DNA of 17,263 bases from DASWFI01 sp036394315 (GCA_036394315.1 DASWFI010000042.1:1-17263); one strand, 5' to 3'; shown: positions 1-7,375, counted from the first letter of the stretch. Notes: generated from the letters alone by a model not told the origin. Made by a program: numbers and translations.

Positions 1-365
1 TTATTACGACCGCAACCTCCCATAACAAATTTTTAAAATGTGGCAGAAGCATTATAGCAGCTTTATATATATAATCGCCTCATTTTTTGGATTGAGCTTC
101 AATTGTTGCAGAGACCCTTGTAGAAACTTGCATAAATCTAAAAGGACTATTACTTTTGAGAATCGATGAAGCACCTATTCCATTTTCCATTAACGCAGAC
201 CGTACCCAATCTCCTCGAATCGCCCTCTTTTTTTCAGGCTTTTTTACAGCAATCAGCTACTTCTTCAATCCTCTGAAATCGCCGCTGCCCTCTCCAATAA
301 CTATGAACTATTAATAGTCACTATTATTATTAGTTATAGTCCGTAACACCTTAAACGTACCTCAA
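1..365. other. Non-coding 5' flank, no gene recognised
   Basis: No convincing gene is visible here. The longest reading frame with an ATG (from 166) gives only about 36 codons and matches nothing I know. The stretch just before the gene at 366 is AT-rich with several short TTA/ATT repeats, which would suit a promoter region, but I cannot place promoter boxes with confidence. A possible upstream gene could end before base 1, but nothing shows it. Confidence 0.4.
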
Positions 366-1178
366 ATGAAAACATACATTGGGCTCTTTGTGCCGCATTC
401 TTTTGGCAAGTTGCTCTGCCTGTGTCTTTTCCTGATTCCGTCGGCGTCTTATTCATTGTATCCTCCCGCCTCCCCCAATAGTAATACCAATTCTGCCAGC
501 GCTGCCGCCGCCAAAACCGTTGCCGCCAGATTGGCCCGGGCAAGGGCTGCTGCCCGAAAAGCCGAATTAAAGATGATCCGCCTGGAAGCCATCGGCCTGT
601 CTCAGGAGATGCAGCTGGAAGATTCCGGATTAAATGAAAAGGTCTTGGAATATGCGCTGATCGGCTATCACCGGTTGCTGAAGAAAGGGATCCTGTACAG
701 GACGGATGTGTTGACGGTCTGTGATTTTAGTCAGTCCTCCAGCCTGAAAAGAATGTATGTCATCGACGTGAGCAATAGAAAGCTGTTATATCGTAGTTAT
801 GTGGCGCATGGCATCAACTCGGGTGAAGAATATGCCAATTCCTTTTCCAACATACCGGAATCGCATAAGAGCAGCCTGGGTTTCTATGTGACCCGGGAAA
901 CTTATTATGGCAGCAATGGGCTTTCCCTCCGGGTCGATGGAATGGACAGGGGCTTCAACAACAGAGCCCGCCAGAGAAATATCGTGATCCATGGGGCGCC
1001 CTATGTCAGCGAGCGGATCCTTCATAAATATGGGGTGATGGGAACTACTTTCGGCTGCCCGGCTATACCAGATGAATTGAGCAATCAGATCATTCCCGCT
1101 ATCAAAAACGGAACCTGCTTTTTTATTTACTATCCTTCGAGGAGGTATTTGTCGCGGTCGAGTGTGCTGAATGGGTAG
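366..1178 (+). CDS. L,D-transpeptidase catalytic domain protein (YkuD_2-type, murein)
   Basis: Predicted exported protein of 270 residues related to the YkuD_2 family of murein L,D-transpeptidase-like proteins, which act on peptidoglycan in the periplasm. Residues about 12-30 form a hydrophobic signal segment. An alanine-rich, charged stretch (about 44-70) that looks helical follows, then the catalytic domain (about 85-262). The catalytic signature is visible: His209 in IVIHGAPYVS and Cys231 in GTTFGCPAIP, giving the His-Gly-Ala and Gly-Cys-Pro arrangement typical of the family. The length fits the family. The ATG at 366 is the first good start and directly precedes the signal segment. The gene converges with the YARHG lipoprotein gene and has no operon partner. 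The domain call is strong. Whether it crosslinks, anchors or trims murein cannot be told from sequence. Confidence 0.88.
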   Translation: MKTYIGLFVPHSFGKLLCLCLFLIPSASYSLYPPASPNSNTNSASAAAAKTVAARLARARAAARKAELKMIRLEAIGLSQEMQLEDSGLNEKVLEYALIGYHRLLKKGILYRTDVLTVCDFSQSSSLKRMYVIDVSNRKLLYRSYVAHGINSGEEYANSFSNIPESHKSSLGFYVTRETYYGSNGLSLRVDGMDRGFNNRARQRNIVIHGAPYVSERILHKYGVMGTTFGCPAIPDELSNQIIPAIKNGTCFFIYYPSRRYLSRSSVLNG

Positions 1179-1277
1179 GGAACTCTCTTAAAGTTTTGCA
1201 CCAAATCTTATACTCAAGCTATAAAATTAATATTTTTAGATCGTATTAAACCCCATGCGGAACGCCCTAAAAAGTTC

Positions 1278-2063
1278 TTAACGCCCATAATCGTCATAAT
1301 TCTCTTCCGCGTATTTCTCGAACTGCTTAATAAGCTTCTCGTTTTTTATTTCTATTGTTGTCAGCTTTTTCCGAACATCGGTGGATATCGGCATATACCA
1401 GTCCTGGTTGTCGAACAATTCCCGCACATCCTTCAGCTTAAATGAATACCCGTGTCGCGCATATATTTCATTGCGCATCAGGCGGAGTTCGTTTTTGTAG
1501 AGGTTGTTCACCTTATCGCTGGTCAGCAATTTTACCGAGCTTTCCGAGTACTGGCCTGCCGTGGCATTGTAGACAAAATTCTTTCGCATCAACGTATAAT
1601 GACGGTCGGACTGTGCCGCGTTGAAAGGCGTCCATTTGCCTGTGAGCGAGAGAGGGTTCTTCGAAATAACCAGGTCAAAAACACCATCATATTTATTGTC
1701 GCCCGGCTCTTTGAGCGTAGCCGTTATCTTATCCCCTTCTTCCGTATAGACACCCCTGAAAGGGCGATCGTTCCCGGCACAAACACTGTAGCCGAATATT
1801 TCACCATCTTGGATCTGGTCAATAAACAAGGTGATTTTACTCGAGGGTACCGGGATAGAATCGCCGGTTGCCTTATCGAGCATTTTTAAAGGCCCAGTTG
1901 GCTCGAACATGCCGCACCAAGTACCGGTAACCGAGGTTTCCCGCGCACTAAGGGTATGGGCTACGGTTCTGTCTTTTACAACGCTGGCAGCGGAATGATC
2001 CTTACAGCCGGCAGTGAACGAAAAGAGGACAATGGCAGGCATCATCCATCGGGTCGGGGTCAT
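1278..2063 (-). CDS. YARHG-domain lipoprotein
   Basis: Predicted lipoprotein of 261 residues. The N-terminus is a short lipoprotein signal with lipobox FTAGC, making Cys20 the likely lipidated residue. Residues about 45-160 resemble a small beta-rich region without a family name I can give. The C-terminal part (about 190-255) is a YARHG domain: the naming motif YARHG is at 201-205 within RNEIYARHGYSF, followed by the usual aromatic and charged helix region containing DWYMP. YARHG domains are extracellular, of unknown function, and are often at the C-terminus of lipoproteins or peptidase-like proteins. The gene is divergent from the DUF2306 gene with 56 bases between starts. Met7 or Met8 could be alternative starts, but the lipobox works with Met1. 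The domain call is strong and the role is unknown. Confidence 0.85.
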   Translation of the reverse strand: MTPTRWMMPAIVLFSFTAGCKDHSAASVVKDRTVAHTLSARETSVTGTWCGMFEPTGPLKMLDKATGDSIPVPSSKITLFIDQIQDGEIFGYSVCAGNDRPFRGVYTEEGDKITATLKEPGDNKYDGVFDLVISKNPLSLTGKWTPFNAAQSDRHYTLMRKNFVYNATAGQYSESSVKLLTSDKVNNLYKNELRLMRNEIYARHGYSFKLKDVRELFDNQDWYMPISTDVRKKLTTIEIKNEKLIKQFEKYAEENYDDYGR

Positions 2064-2119
2064 AGGTAGTTGTTTTAAGACAGAAAAATAAGAATTTTTT
2101 TTTAATAACTTTATCCTCG
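2064..2119. promoter_or_regulatory. Divergent promoter region between YARHG and DUF2306 genes
   Basis: Only 56 bases separate the two divergent start codons, so both promoters should lie in or overlap this AT-rich stretch, which contains a long T run. TAACTTTA at about 2105-2112 resembles the Bacteroidota -7 box TAnnTTTG for the rightward gene. I see no clear -33 box. The assignment rests on gene geometry more than on motifs. Confidence 0.35.
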
Positions 2120-2782
2120 ATGCCTATTTTCTACCGTTACGGCTTATTGCTCCTGTTGGCCTTTTTCTTTGTGCTGATGGGGCAAATCACCCTGCAGTAC
2201 ATACCCGTGCGCACCGATGCAGCTTTCCTGCAAATTAAACAGGAATATATTCATATCACTCCCTGGCGTATTGCTTTTTTTGTGCATGTGTTCACGTCGA
2301 TGTTTGCCCTGGCAGCAGGCTTCACCCAGTTTTCAGGATGGATACTGCGGCGGCATAAGACGATTCACCGCACGGTTGGGAAATGTTATGTAGCGGTCGT
2401 TCTCTTTGTCACCGGCCCCGCTTCGTTTATCATGGCCTTACTGGCTAACGGAGGCATTCCATCGCGCATCGCATTTACCAGCCTGTCCCTGTTGTGGATG
2501 TACAGCACCGCTAAAGCCTGGCAGACCGCTAAGGCAAAACAGTTTACCCTGCACCGCAACTGGATGTATCGCAGCTATGCCCTTACTCTTTCGGCCGTTA
2601 CCCTGCGGGCATGGAAATGGCTGCTTATCGCCTTATTCCACCTGCGCCCGCTGGACGCTTATATGATAGTGGCCTGGATGGGTTTCGTGCCCAACCTGCT
2701 TGTAGCAGAATGGATCATCCGTAAGCATTACTTTTGCCTTCATACACCTGCTGCTTATCACCCCGCCCGAAACGTCGAATAA
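2120..2782 (+). CDS. DUF2306 family membrane protein
   Basis: Integral membrane protein of 220 residues with about six hydrophobic helices (roughly 7-28, 50-76, 87-110, 117-133, 150-170, 178-200). It matches the DUF2306 family, small polytopic proteins of unknown function common in Bacteroidota and Proteobacteria. Two histidine-containing polar motifs mark the family: RRHKTIHRTVGK after the second helix and HRNWMYRSY before the fifth, suggesting a heme or redox-type site within the membrane, though this is inference. The first Met is very close to the upstream divergent gene and starts directly before the first helix. It has no obvious operon partner; the next gene starts 227 bases downstream. 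The family call is confident and the function is unknown. Confidence 0.82.
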   Translation: MPIFYRYGLLLLLAFFFVLMGQITLQYIPVRTDAAFLQIKQEYIHITPWRIAFFVHVFTSMFALAAGFTQFSGWILRRHKTIHRTVGKCYVAVVLFVTGPASFIMALLANGGIPSRIAFTSLSLLWMYSTAKAWQTAKAKQFTLHRNWMYRSYALTLSAVTLRAWKWLLIALFHLRPLDAYMIVAWMGFVPNLLVAEWIIRKHYFCLHTPAAYHPARNVE

Positions 2783-2834
2783 TGAAGTACCGCTGGCCCG
2801 GCATTTCCTGGAGCGTCCAGGACCGTATGATTTA

Positions 2835-2853
2835 AAGCCGCCATAAACCCGCC
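2835..2853 (+). repeat. 11-base direct-repeat doublet (CCGCC type)
   Basis: Two units, AAGCCGCC at 2835-2842 and AACCCGCC at 2846-2853, start 11 bases apart. The 16 bases 2838-2853 (CCGCCATAAACCCGCC) are identical to 6989-7004 in the array after the AlbA_2 gene. It lies in the intergenic region between the DUF2306 and GH71/99 genes. Confidence 0.6.
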
Positions 2854-3009
2854 GAAGAACAGATCAGAGAATTCCTGGTGAGTTTCCCCGCCTTTTTTTA
2901 CTCACATTCATGGCGTTAGTGTTTAATTAACCCATCTATTAACCAATGGGGACTATATTAATACCAACCCAATACTGGGCCTAATCATTAAACTTTTCAA
3001 TTACTTGCT

Positions 3010-4650
3010 ATGAAAAAGACAAAACTTGCGCTACTCAGCGCGATCATTCTCCTTGCATTCAGTTGTTCTAAAATTAATGTCAAAAATGCAGACCCCTCCA
3101 GTCAGCAAAGGGCGGTTACACCGGCCGCCTCCCCCGCGGGTGACGTAGTAGGAAAGGTTACGGTGGGATACCAAGGCTGGTTTGCAGCGCCCGGAGATGG
3201 ATCCCCTATTAATGTCTGGTGGCATTGGAGCCAGAATTGGAGCCAGGCGCCCTCTCCAACCAACCAGGCCATTAAATGCTGGCCGGATATGCGGGAATAT
3301 ACGACCACTTTTCAGACGGCCTTTGCTAATTTCGGTAATGGTCAGCCGGCCACATTGTTCTCCTCTTACACACAACAGACCGTCAACACCCATTTTTTAT
3401 GGATGCAGCAGAATGGTCTCGACTGCGCCGCCTTGCAGCGATTCAATCCCAATTCCTCGGAAGGCCCTACCCGGGATGCCATGGCCACCAAAGTGCGCGA
3501 TGCGGCGCAAACCTATGGCCGTAAGTTCTACATTATGTATGATGTCTCCGGCTGGACGAATATGCAGTCGGAGATCAAGACGGACTGGACCAATAAAATG
3601 TCGGCCCTGGTGTCTTCGTCCGCTTATGCGCATCAGAATGGCAAGCCAGTGGTCTGTATCTGGGGCTTTGGCTTTAATGACAGCAATCATCCGTGGAGCG
3701 CTGCGGCATGTACGGATGTCGTCAATTGGTTTAAAAGCCAGGGATGTTACGTCATCGGCGGCGTACCCACCTATTGGCGTACGGGTATAAACGATTCCAG
3801 GTCGGGCTATTTAGGTGTCTACCATAGCTTTAACATGCTGTCTCCCTGGATGGTGGGGAGGATCGGGACTGTCAGCGATGTAGATAACTTTTACAACAAT
3901 GTGCAGTTGGCGGACCAGGCTGACTGCAATGCCAATGGCATCGATTTCCAGCCTTGTGTGCTGCCGGGCGACACCGGTCAGCGGATCCACGGGGATTTCA
4001 TGTGGAGGCAGTTTTATAATATGGTGCGGCTGGGTGCCCAGGGCATTTACATTTCCATGTTCGATGAATACGGCGAAGGCAACCAGATCGCCAAGTCGGC
4101 AGAAGATGCTTCCATGAAGCCCACCAACTCCGGCTCTTTCACCCTGGACGAGGATGGGGTGCATTGTTCTTCGGATTATTACCTGCGGCTTTCGGGGGAT
4201 GGAACCAAGATGCTGAAAGGCCAGATTGGACTGACAGCTACGCGCCCGACCCAGCCCGTCGTGGGAACGATCCCTATCGGGCAAACGGTAACGATCAAAG
4301 GATCTAACGGCAAATATGTAAGTAGCGAAAATGGTACACAGGCTATGACTTGTAACCGGACCATCGCTCAGGGATGGGAGCAGTTTACTGTTATTGATGC
4401 CGGCGGCGGTAAAATAGCGCTGCAAAACCAGGGTAAATATGTATCCTCGGAAAACGGTACTCAGCCCATAACCTGCAACCGTACTGCAATTGGGCCCTGG
4501 GAACAATTTGACTGGATAACCAACCCGGATGGAACTGTTTCTTTCAGAGGCAATACCGGCAACTTTATTTCCAGTGAAAATGGTACACAGGCTATGACCT
4601 GTAACCGTGTCACAGCGGGAGCATGGGAGTCGTTTGGAATAAATAAATAA
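3010..4650 (+). CDS. GH71/99-like lipoprotein with C-terminal fascin-type beta-trefoil
   Basis: Predicted lipoprotein of 546 residues. A signal peptide ends in lipobox AFSC (Cys19). The middle (about 45-395) resembles the glycoside hydrolase 71/99-like group found in Bacteroidota, starting with GKVTVGYQGWFAAPGDG and WWHW. Glu353 and Glu356 in FDEYGEGNQI have the E-x-x-E spacing of the catalytic pair in GH99 endo-alpha-mannosidases, so they are the likely catalytic residues. Residues about 421-546 form three lobes of about 42 residues, each with a G(K/N)(Y/F)(V/I)SSENGTQ core and ending in W-E-(Q/S)-F, a fascin-like beta-trefoil that may bind carbohydrate. Such proteins are often labelled xylosidase in databases; the true substrate is unknown. 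It stands alone, with a terminator hairpin directly after it and no SusC/D pair beside it. The hydrolase call is good and the specificity is unknown. Confidence 0.85.
   Translation: MKKTKLALLSAIILLAFSCSKINVKNADPSSQQRAVTPAASPAGDVVGKVTVGYQGWFAAPGDGSPINVWWHWSQNWSQAPSPTNQAIKCWPDMREYTTTFQTAFANFGNGQPATLFSSYTQQTVNTHFLWMQQNGLDCAALQRFNPNSSEGPTRDAMATKVRDAAQTYGRKFYIMYDVSGWTNMQSEIKTDWTNKMSALVSSSAYAHQNGKPVVCIWGFGFNDSNHPWSAAACTDVVNWFKSQGCYVIGGVPTYWRTGINDSRSGYLGVYHSFNMLSPWMVGRIGTVSDVDNFYNNVQLADQADCNANGIDFQPCVLPGDTGQRIHGDFMWRQFYNMVRLGAQGIYISMFDEYGEGNQIAKSAEDASMKPTNSGSFTLDEDGVHCSSDYYLRLSGDGTKMLKGQIGLTATRPTQPVVGTIPIGQTVTIKGSNGKYVSSENGTQAMTCNRTIAQGWEQFTVIDAGGGKIALQNQGKYVSSENGTQPITCNRTAIGPWEQFDWITNPDGTVSFRGNTGNFISSENGTQAMTCNRVTAGAWESFGINK
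4309..4607 (+). repeat. Three internal repeats coding for beta-trefoil lobes
   Basis: The lobe cores start at codons 434, 475 and 517 of the GH71/99 gene, 41-42 codons apart. At DNA level, lobe 1 (4327-4358) and lobe 3 (4576-4607) match at 31 of 32 bases, including synonymous positions, while lobe 2 is more diverged. This suggests a fairly recent copy or gene conversion between the first and third lobes. Confidence 0.75.
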
Positions 4651-4667
4651 ACTGCCACTATCATTCA

Positions 4668-4698
4668 GCCGGGAGAAGACTCGGGCTCTTCTCCCGGC
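4668..4698 (+). terminator. Hairpin terminator after the GH71/99 gene
   Basis: Perfect 11-base-pair stem: GCCGGGAGAAG at 4668-4678 pairs with CTTCTCCCGGC at 4688-4698 across a 9-base loop. It starts 17 bases after the stop codon. No strong T run follows, so it may be a weak or factor-aided terminator, or act in both directions. Confidence 0.7.
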
Positions 4699-5053
4699 TC
4701 TTCGAAAAATTAAATTAACTTCTTCTTCTGACCAATAGGAACGGGGATACTCTCATTAACGGTAATAGTATGGCAAGCCAGACAGAATATAAATTTTCGG
4801 AAAAGAAGCTATTCCTGACTATGGTGCCCATGACATTCAAATATTACCTAATTCAAAACCATTTCGATTACACGTAGTAATTAATAACATAATTGGAACT
4901 TCAGGTAGTCATAGGTCAGTTTGGGAAAGAGAAAATAAACAAAAGTGAGAAAGGACTTACGTTAAAACGGATGGTTCTTGTAATTGGCGTGGGTTCAGTT
5001 TCCTGAAAAGCTCCCTATTTGGTCAACTGGAATAAAATTTTTTCCACAAAATT

Positions 5054-5113
5054 CATGTCTCAAAACATGTATCAAATGAAAAAACATCTACAACAGTAAC
5101 GTCATAAGTGCTT
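5054..5113 (+). repeat. 60-base dispersed direct repeat, copy 1
   Basis: This stretch matches 17204-17263 at 48 of 60 positions without gaps, in the same orientation. It begins with a 12-base-period doublet (TGTCTCAAA, then TGTATCAAA), continues with AAATGAAAAA, and ends in TAAGTGCTT. Similarity weakens but continues some 30 bases upstream in an AT-rich stretch with TTTTTT. The inverted repeat that is clear in copy 2 is largely decayed here. Confidence 0.7.
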
Positions 5114-5150
5114 CATTTTCAGCTCCCCTGAATACGAACTGAAATAAAGA

Positions 5151-5183
5151 GTTGGCTCATAATAGGCTCAAAGTTGGCTCAAA
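5151..5183 (+). repeat. Three tandem 11-base units (GGCTCA type)
   Basis: Units GTTGGCTCATA (5151-5161), ATAGGCTCAAA (5162-5172) and GTTGGCTCAAA (5173-5183) are exactly contiguous. The 11-base period breaks the reading frame each time, so any constraint is on DNA and not on protein. It is the first of nine such clusters around the AlbA_2 gene. Confidence 0.75.
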
Positions 5184-5277
5184 CATCTAAAGCAAAACTG
5201 AATCTTAATTGCGATAATATTTTCAAAAAAACAAAGTTGCAAACCGTTGGCCAAGTAGTGTTGGAGCATTATGCTGT

Positions 5278-5332
5278 AAACGTCCGAAACGTCCAGCAAA
5301 CGTCCGATAAACGTCCGAAACAGCCGACAAAC
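5278..5332 (+). repeat. Array of 9- and 11-base units (ACGTCC type)
   Basis: Four AAACGTCC units start at 5278, 5287, 5298 and 5309, and a variant AAACAGCC starts at 5318, giving steps of 9, 11, 11 and 9 bases; a further AAAC begins at 5329. The 9-base steps are units lacking two bases of the spacer. The same mix of 9- and 11-base steps occurs with a different core in the array at 6986-7040. Confidence 0.75.
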
Positions 5333-5493
5333 ATTTCCTTTAAGAGATTGTCGAAATCATTTGCTAAAGCAATGAAGCCGTACTCTGCAGATTCATACAC
5401 ACACAATTTTACTTTCAAAAACGAAAGTAGATTATGTTTTTGCATTTCACTTATACAGAGTTGTTATAGGTCCTGTGCAACATAGAATTTTAT

Positions 5494-5519
5494 CTTGGGC
5501 CTTAACATGGGCCTTTTAA
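5494..5519 (+). repeat. 12-base doublet (TGGGCC type), first copy
   Basis: TGGGCC occurs at 5496 and 5508, 12 bases apart, within CTTGGGCCTTAA and CATGGGCCTTTT. Read in one frame this gives LSWALTWAF and then a stop. A near copy lies 67 bases on, at 5561. Confidence 0.6.
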
Positions 5520-5560
5520 TAGCTTAAAACCGCATAATATTTTGATGCTGAATAATTTAT

Positions 5561-5584
5561 CTTGGGCCCCGACTTGGGCCTTTT
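5561..5584 (+). repeat. 12-base doublet (TGGGCC type), second copy
   Basis: CTTGGGCC starts at 5561 and again at 5573. The preceding bases (TTTATCTTGGGCC) are the same as in the cluster at 5494, so the two clusters are copies of one element. One frame reads LSWAPTWAFS and then a stop, closely matching the peptide of the first copy. Confidence 0.6.
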
Positions 5585-5657
5585 CGTGACCAGTGCGTTG
5601 AAAAAAGAAAAAAATATTATTGCCGATTAAAATAACTTGCATTTTTAAAACCTACTT

Positions 5658-6986
5658 ATGACCGAGCATCAGAATATAGAATATAAAGAATCATGGCGGG
5701 ACGAATATCTTAAATGGGTTTCTGGTTTTGCCAATGCACAGGGAGGGAAGATTTTTATCGGGATTGATGATCATGGCCAGGTGGCTGGTGTGGAAGATTA
5801 TAAGAAGTTAATGGATGAGATCCCTAACAAAACTATGAACCACTTGGGGTTGGTAGTAGATGTCAACCTGCATAAGAAAGAAAATAAGCATTATATAGAG
5901 ATTGATATACCGGTGAGTAGCGTACCTATCTCCTATCATGGTGCCTATCACTACCGCAGCGGCAGCACCAAGCAGGAATTAAAGGGTATTGCTTTGCAAA
6001 ACTTATTATTAAAGAAGATCGGCAAAAAGTGGGAAGACTTGCCCGTAGAAGGAGCTACTCTAGCAGACCTCAACGAAACCACTATCCAACTATTTATTGA
6101 AAGGGCTATTGAAAAAGGAAGGATATCATCTGATGCCAGGAAAAGTGATACCGAAGTCCTTTTGAAGAATCTTAAACTTATGACGGAACAAAGGCAACTA
6201 ACCAATGCAGCTTTGTTACTGTTTGGGAAAAATCCGGCAAAGATCTCCGTTACAGCTAGTTTTAAAATCGGCAGGTTCGGCAAATCAAGCAGTGATTTAC
6301 TATTTCAGGATATCATTGAAACGAACATTTTCGACATGTACGAAAAGGTCATTGAAACTTTGAAAGCAAAATACCTTATCCGTCCCATATCCTATAAAGG
6401 AGGGGAAAGAATGGAACCACTGGAATATCCTGAACCAGCTTTGCGCGAAGCCGTATTAAATGCCATTATTCATAAGAATTATTCCAGCACCTACATTTTT
6501 CTGCGTGTTTATGACGACCAACTATACCTTTGGAATCCAGGCAATTTACCTGAAGAGTTGAGTATAGGTGAACTAAAAGGGCGACACTCTTCCTATCCTC
6601 GTAACCAAAATATTGCCGACGTGTTTTTCAAAGCAGGATATATTGAAGCCTGGGGGAGGGGAACAAATGAAATGATTGACGCCTGTATAAAGGTTGGCTT
6701 GCCGGAACCAATAATTAAAGAAGAGCAAGGCGGTATTAGCATTGCCTTTTTAAAGGATATTTATACGGACGAGTATTTACGCAAGTTAGATCTGAATGAG
6801 AGACAGGTGAGGGGTATTCTGCATACAAAGGCCAACTCTGAAATAACAAACGAAGAGTATCAAAAACTTAATAAGGTATCTGAACGGACCGCACTTAGGG
6901 ACTTTCAGGATTTGACAAGTAAGGGCCTGTTCGAACGAAAAGGGGTAACAGGAAGGGGAACCGTGTACGTATTAAAAAGATCATGA
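5658..6986 (+). CDS. AlbA_2/HATPase_c_4/winged-helix regulator (COG2865 type)
   Basis: Predicted cytoplasmic nucleic-acid-binding and ATP-binding protein of 442 residues. Residues about 5-115 form an AlbA_2 (Schlafen-type) domain, with FANAQGGKIFIGIDDHGQV and the typical YRSGSTKQEL. Residues about 255-370 carry a GHKL-type ATPase fold (HATPase_c_4): the N-box REAVLNAIIHKNY with Asn268, and a glycine motif AWGRGTNEM at 331-339. Residues about 380-442 look like a winged helix-turn-helix (SERTALRDFQDLTSKGLF). This is the layout of COG2865 proteins, often labelled RecG-like helicase or transcriptional regulator, although no helicase motor is present. The ATG at 5658 starts just before the AlbA_2 domain. 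The gene stands alone, with tandem repeats on both sides; the downstream array begins at its stop codon. The target is unknown. A role in regulating mobile or defence genes is possible but is inference. Confidence 0.87.
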   Translation: MTEHQNIEYKESWRDEYLKWVSGFANAQGGKIFIGIDDHGQVAGVEDYKKLMDEIPNKTMNHLGLVVDVNLHKKENKHYIEIDIPVSSVPISYHGAYHYRSGSTKQELKGIALQNLLLKKIGKKWEDLPVEGATLADLNETTIQLFIERAIEKGRISSDARKSDTEVLLKNLKLMTEQRQLTNAALLLFGKNPAKISVTASFKIGRFGKSSSDLLFQDIIETNIFDMYEKVIETLKAKYLIRPISYKGGERMEPLEYPEPALREAVLNAIIHKNYSSTYIFLRVYDDQLYLWNPGNLPEELSIGELKGRHSSYPRNQNIADVFFKAGYIEAWGRGTNEMIDACIKVGLPEPIIKEEQGGISIAFLKDIYTDEYLRKLDLNERQVRGILHTKANSEITNEEYQKLNKVSERTALRDFQDLTSKGLFERKGVTGRGTVYVLKRS

Positions 6987-7040
6987 ACCCGCCATAAACC
7001 CGCCAAACCCGTTAAAAACCCGCCATAAACCGGCCATGAA
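6986..7040 (+). repeat. Array of 9- and 11-base units (AACCCGCC type)
   Basis: Five AACCCGCC-like units start at 6986, 6997, 7006, 7017 and 7028, giving steps of 11, 9, 11 and 11 bases; the third ends in GTT and the fifth reads AACCGGCC. The first unit overlaps the last base of the AlbA_2 stop codon. Step pattern and layout copy those of the array at 5278, with a different core sequence. Bases 6989-7004 recur exactly at 2838-2853. Confidence 0.8.
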
Positions 7041-7117
7041 TTCACCGATGTTTCAGTCTGGTAGTTTCTTCTAATCCTTTCCTGGCTGAGGTAAGCATTC
7101 GGCAGGCCATTGAACAG

Positions 7118-7141
7118 CTTATGCCTCAACTTATGCCTAAG
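7118..7141 (+). repeat. 12-base doublet (TATGCCT type)
   Basis: CTTATGCCTCAA (7118-7129) is followed directly by CTTATGCCTAAG (7130-7141). In one frame it reads LMPQLMPK. A weaker third unit, GTAGGCCAA, follows. Confidence 0.6.
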
Positions 7142-7232
7142 GTAGGCCAAATAACATATAATGTGTTGACAATAAATATACTAACTCATGCCTCGTCTGA
7201 TGGGCTTAAGTGGCCTTTGTTTTAATTTATTC

Positions 7233-7254
7233 CTTGTGCCAGACTTGTGCCAAA
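7233..7254 (+). repeat. 11-base doublet (TTGTGCC type)
   Basis: CTTGTGCCAGA (7233-7243) is followed directly by CTTGTGCCAAA (7244-7254). Only the last three bases differ in part. The sequence after it, AATGATGCTGAAACACCT, loosely resembles the bases after the doublets at 5054 and 17204. Confidence 0.65.
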
Positions 7255-7286
7255 ATGATGCTGAAACACCTGCCAGACGGGCATTT

Positions 7287-7310
7287 AACTGGTGCCTTAA
7301 CTGGTACCTT
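7287..7310 (+). repeat. 12-base doublet (ACTGGTGCC type)
   Basis: AACTGGTGCCTT (7287-7298) is followed by AACTGGTACCTT (7299-7310), one base different. One frame reads LTGALTGTLK. The cluster at 7376 is a close relative. Confidence 0.65.
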
Positions 7311-7318
7311 AAAATGCT

Positions 7319-7362
7319 CATAGGCCTTTTTAAGAGAGCCTATGTGATTGAATATTAATCAC
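7319..7362. other. Two adjacent hairpins downstream of the TPR gene
   Basis: CATAGGC (7319-7325) pairs with GCCTATG (7338-7344), and GTGATT (7344-7349) pairs with AATCAC (7357-7362). They lie 60-100 bases past the TPR stop codon on its strand and could help end transcription, but neither is followed by a T run. Confidence 0.35.
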
Positions 7363-7375
7363 TTGTATTTTTGTC

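Larger units (their letters stand above)
4699..5657. other. Gene-poor region carrying several short repeat clusters
   Basis: No convincing gene in nearly 1 kb. The region is clearly more AT-rich than the genes to its left. It holds the 60-base element at 5054-5113 and four short-period repeat clusters at 5151, 5278, 5494 and 5561, each listed separately. A frame at 5174-5485 is open but has no ATG and reads straight through two repeat clusters, so I do not call it a gene. The promoter of the gene at 5658 should lie in the last 100 bases; TAACTTGC at 5632-5639 is a weak -7-like match. Confidence 0.5.

Noticed and set aside
117..136. Weak 10-base doublet CTTGTAGAAA, CTTGCATAAA
   Set aside because: The two units differ at three positions and the step of 10 does not fit the 11/12 pattern; chance is likely in AT-rich sequence.
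2807..2821. Six-pair hairpin CCTGGA-GCG-TCCAGG after the DUF2306 gene
   Set aside because: Short stem without a T run; too weak to call a terminator.
4715..4831. 38-codon minus-strand frame with a hydrophobic stretch followed by RRR
   Set aside because: It looks like a small membrane peptide or a sorting-type tail, but it is short, has no recognisable family or ribosome site, and no larger protein is attached.
5174..5485. Open frame of 103 codons on the plus strand
   Set aside because: It starts at a TTG inside one repeat cluster, reads through another whose 9- and 11-base steps shift frame, lacks an ATG at the start and resembles no family.
5151..7040. CRISPR array
   Set aside because: The units are 9-12 bases with no spacers of 25-40 bases between them, and no cas gene is present.
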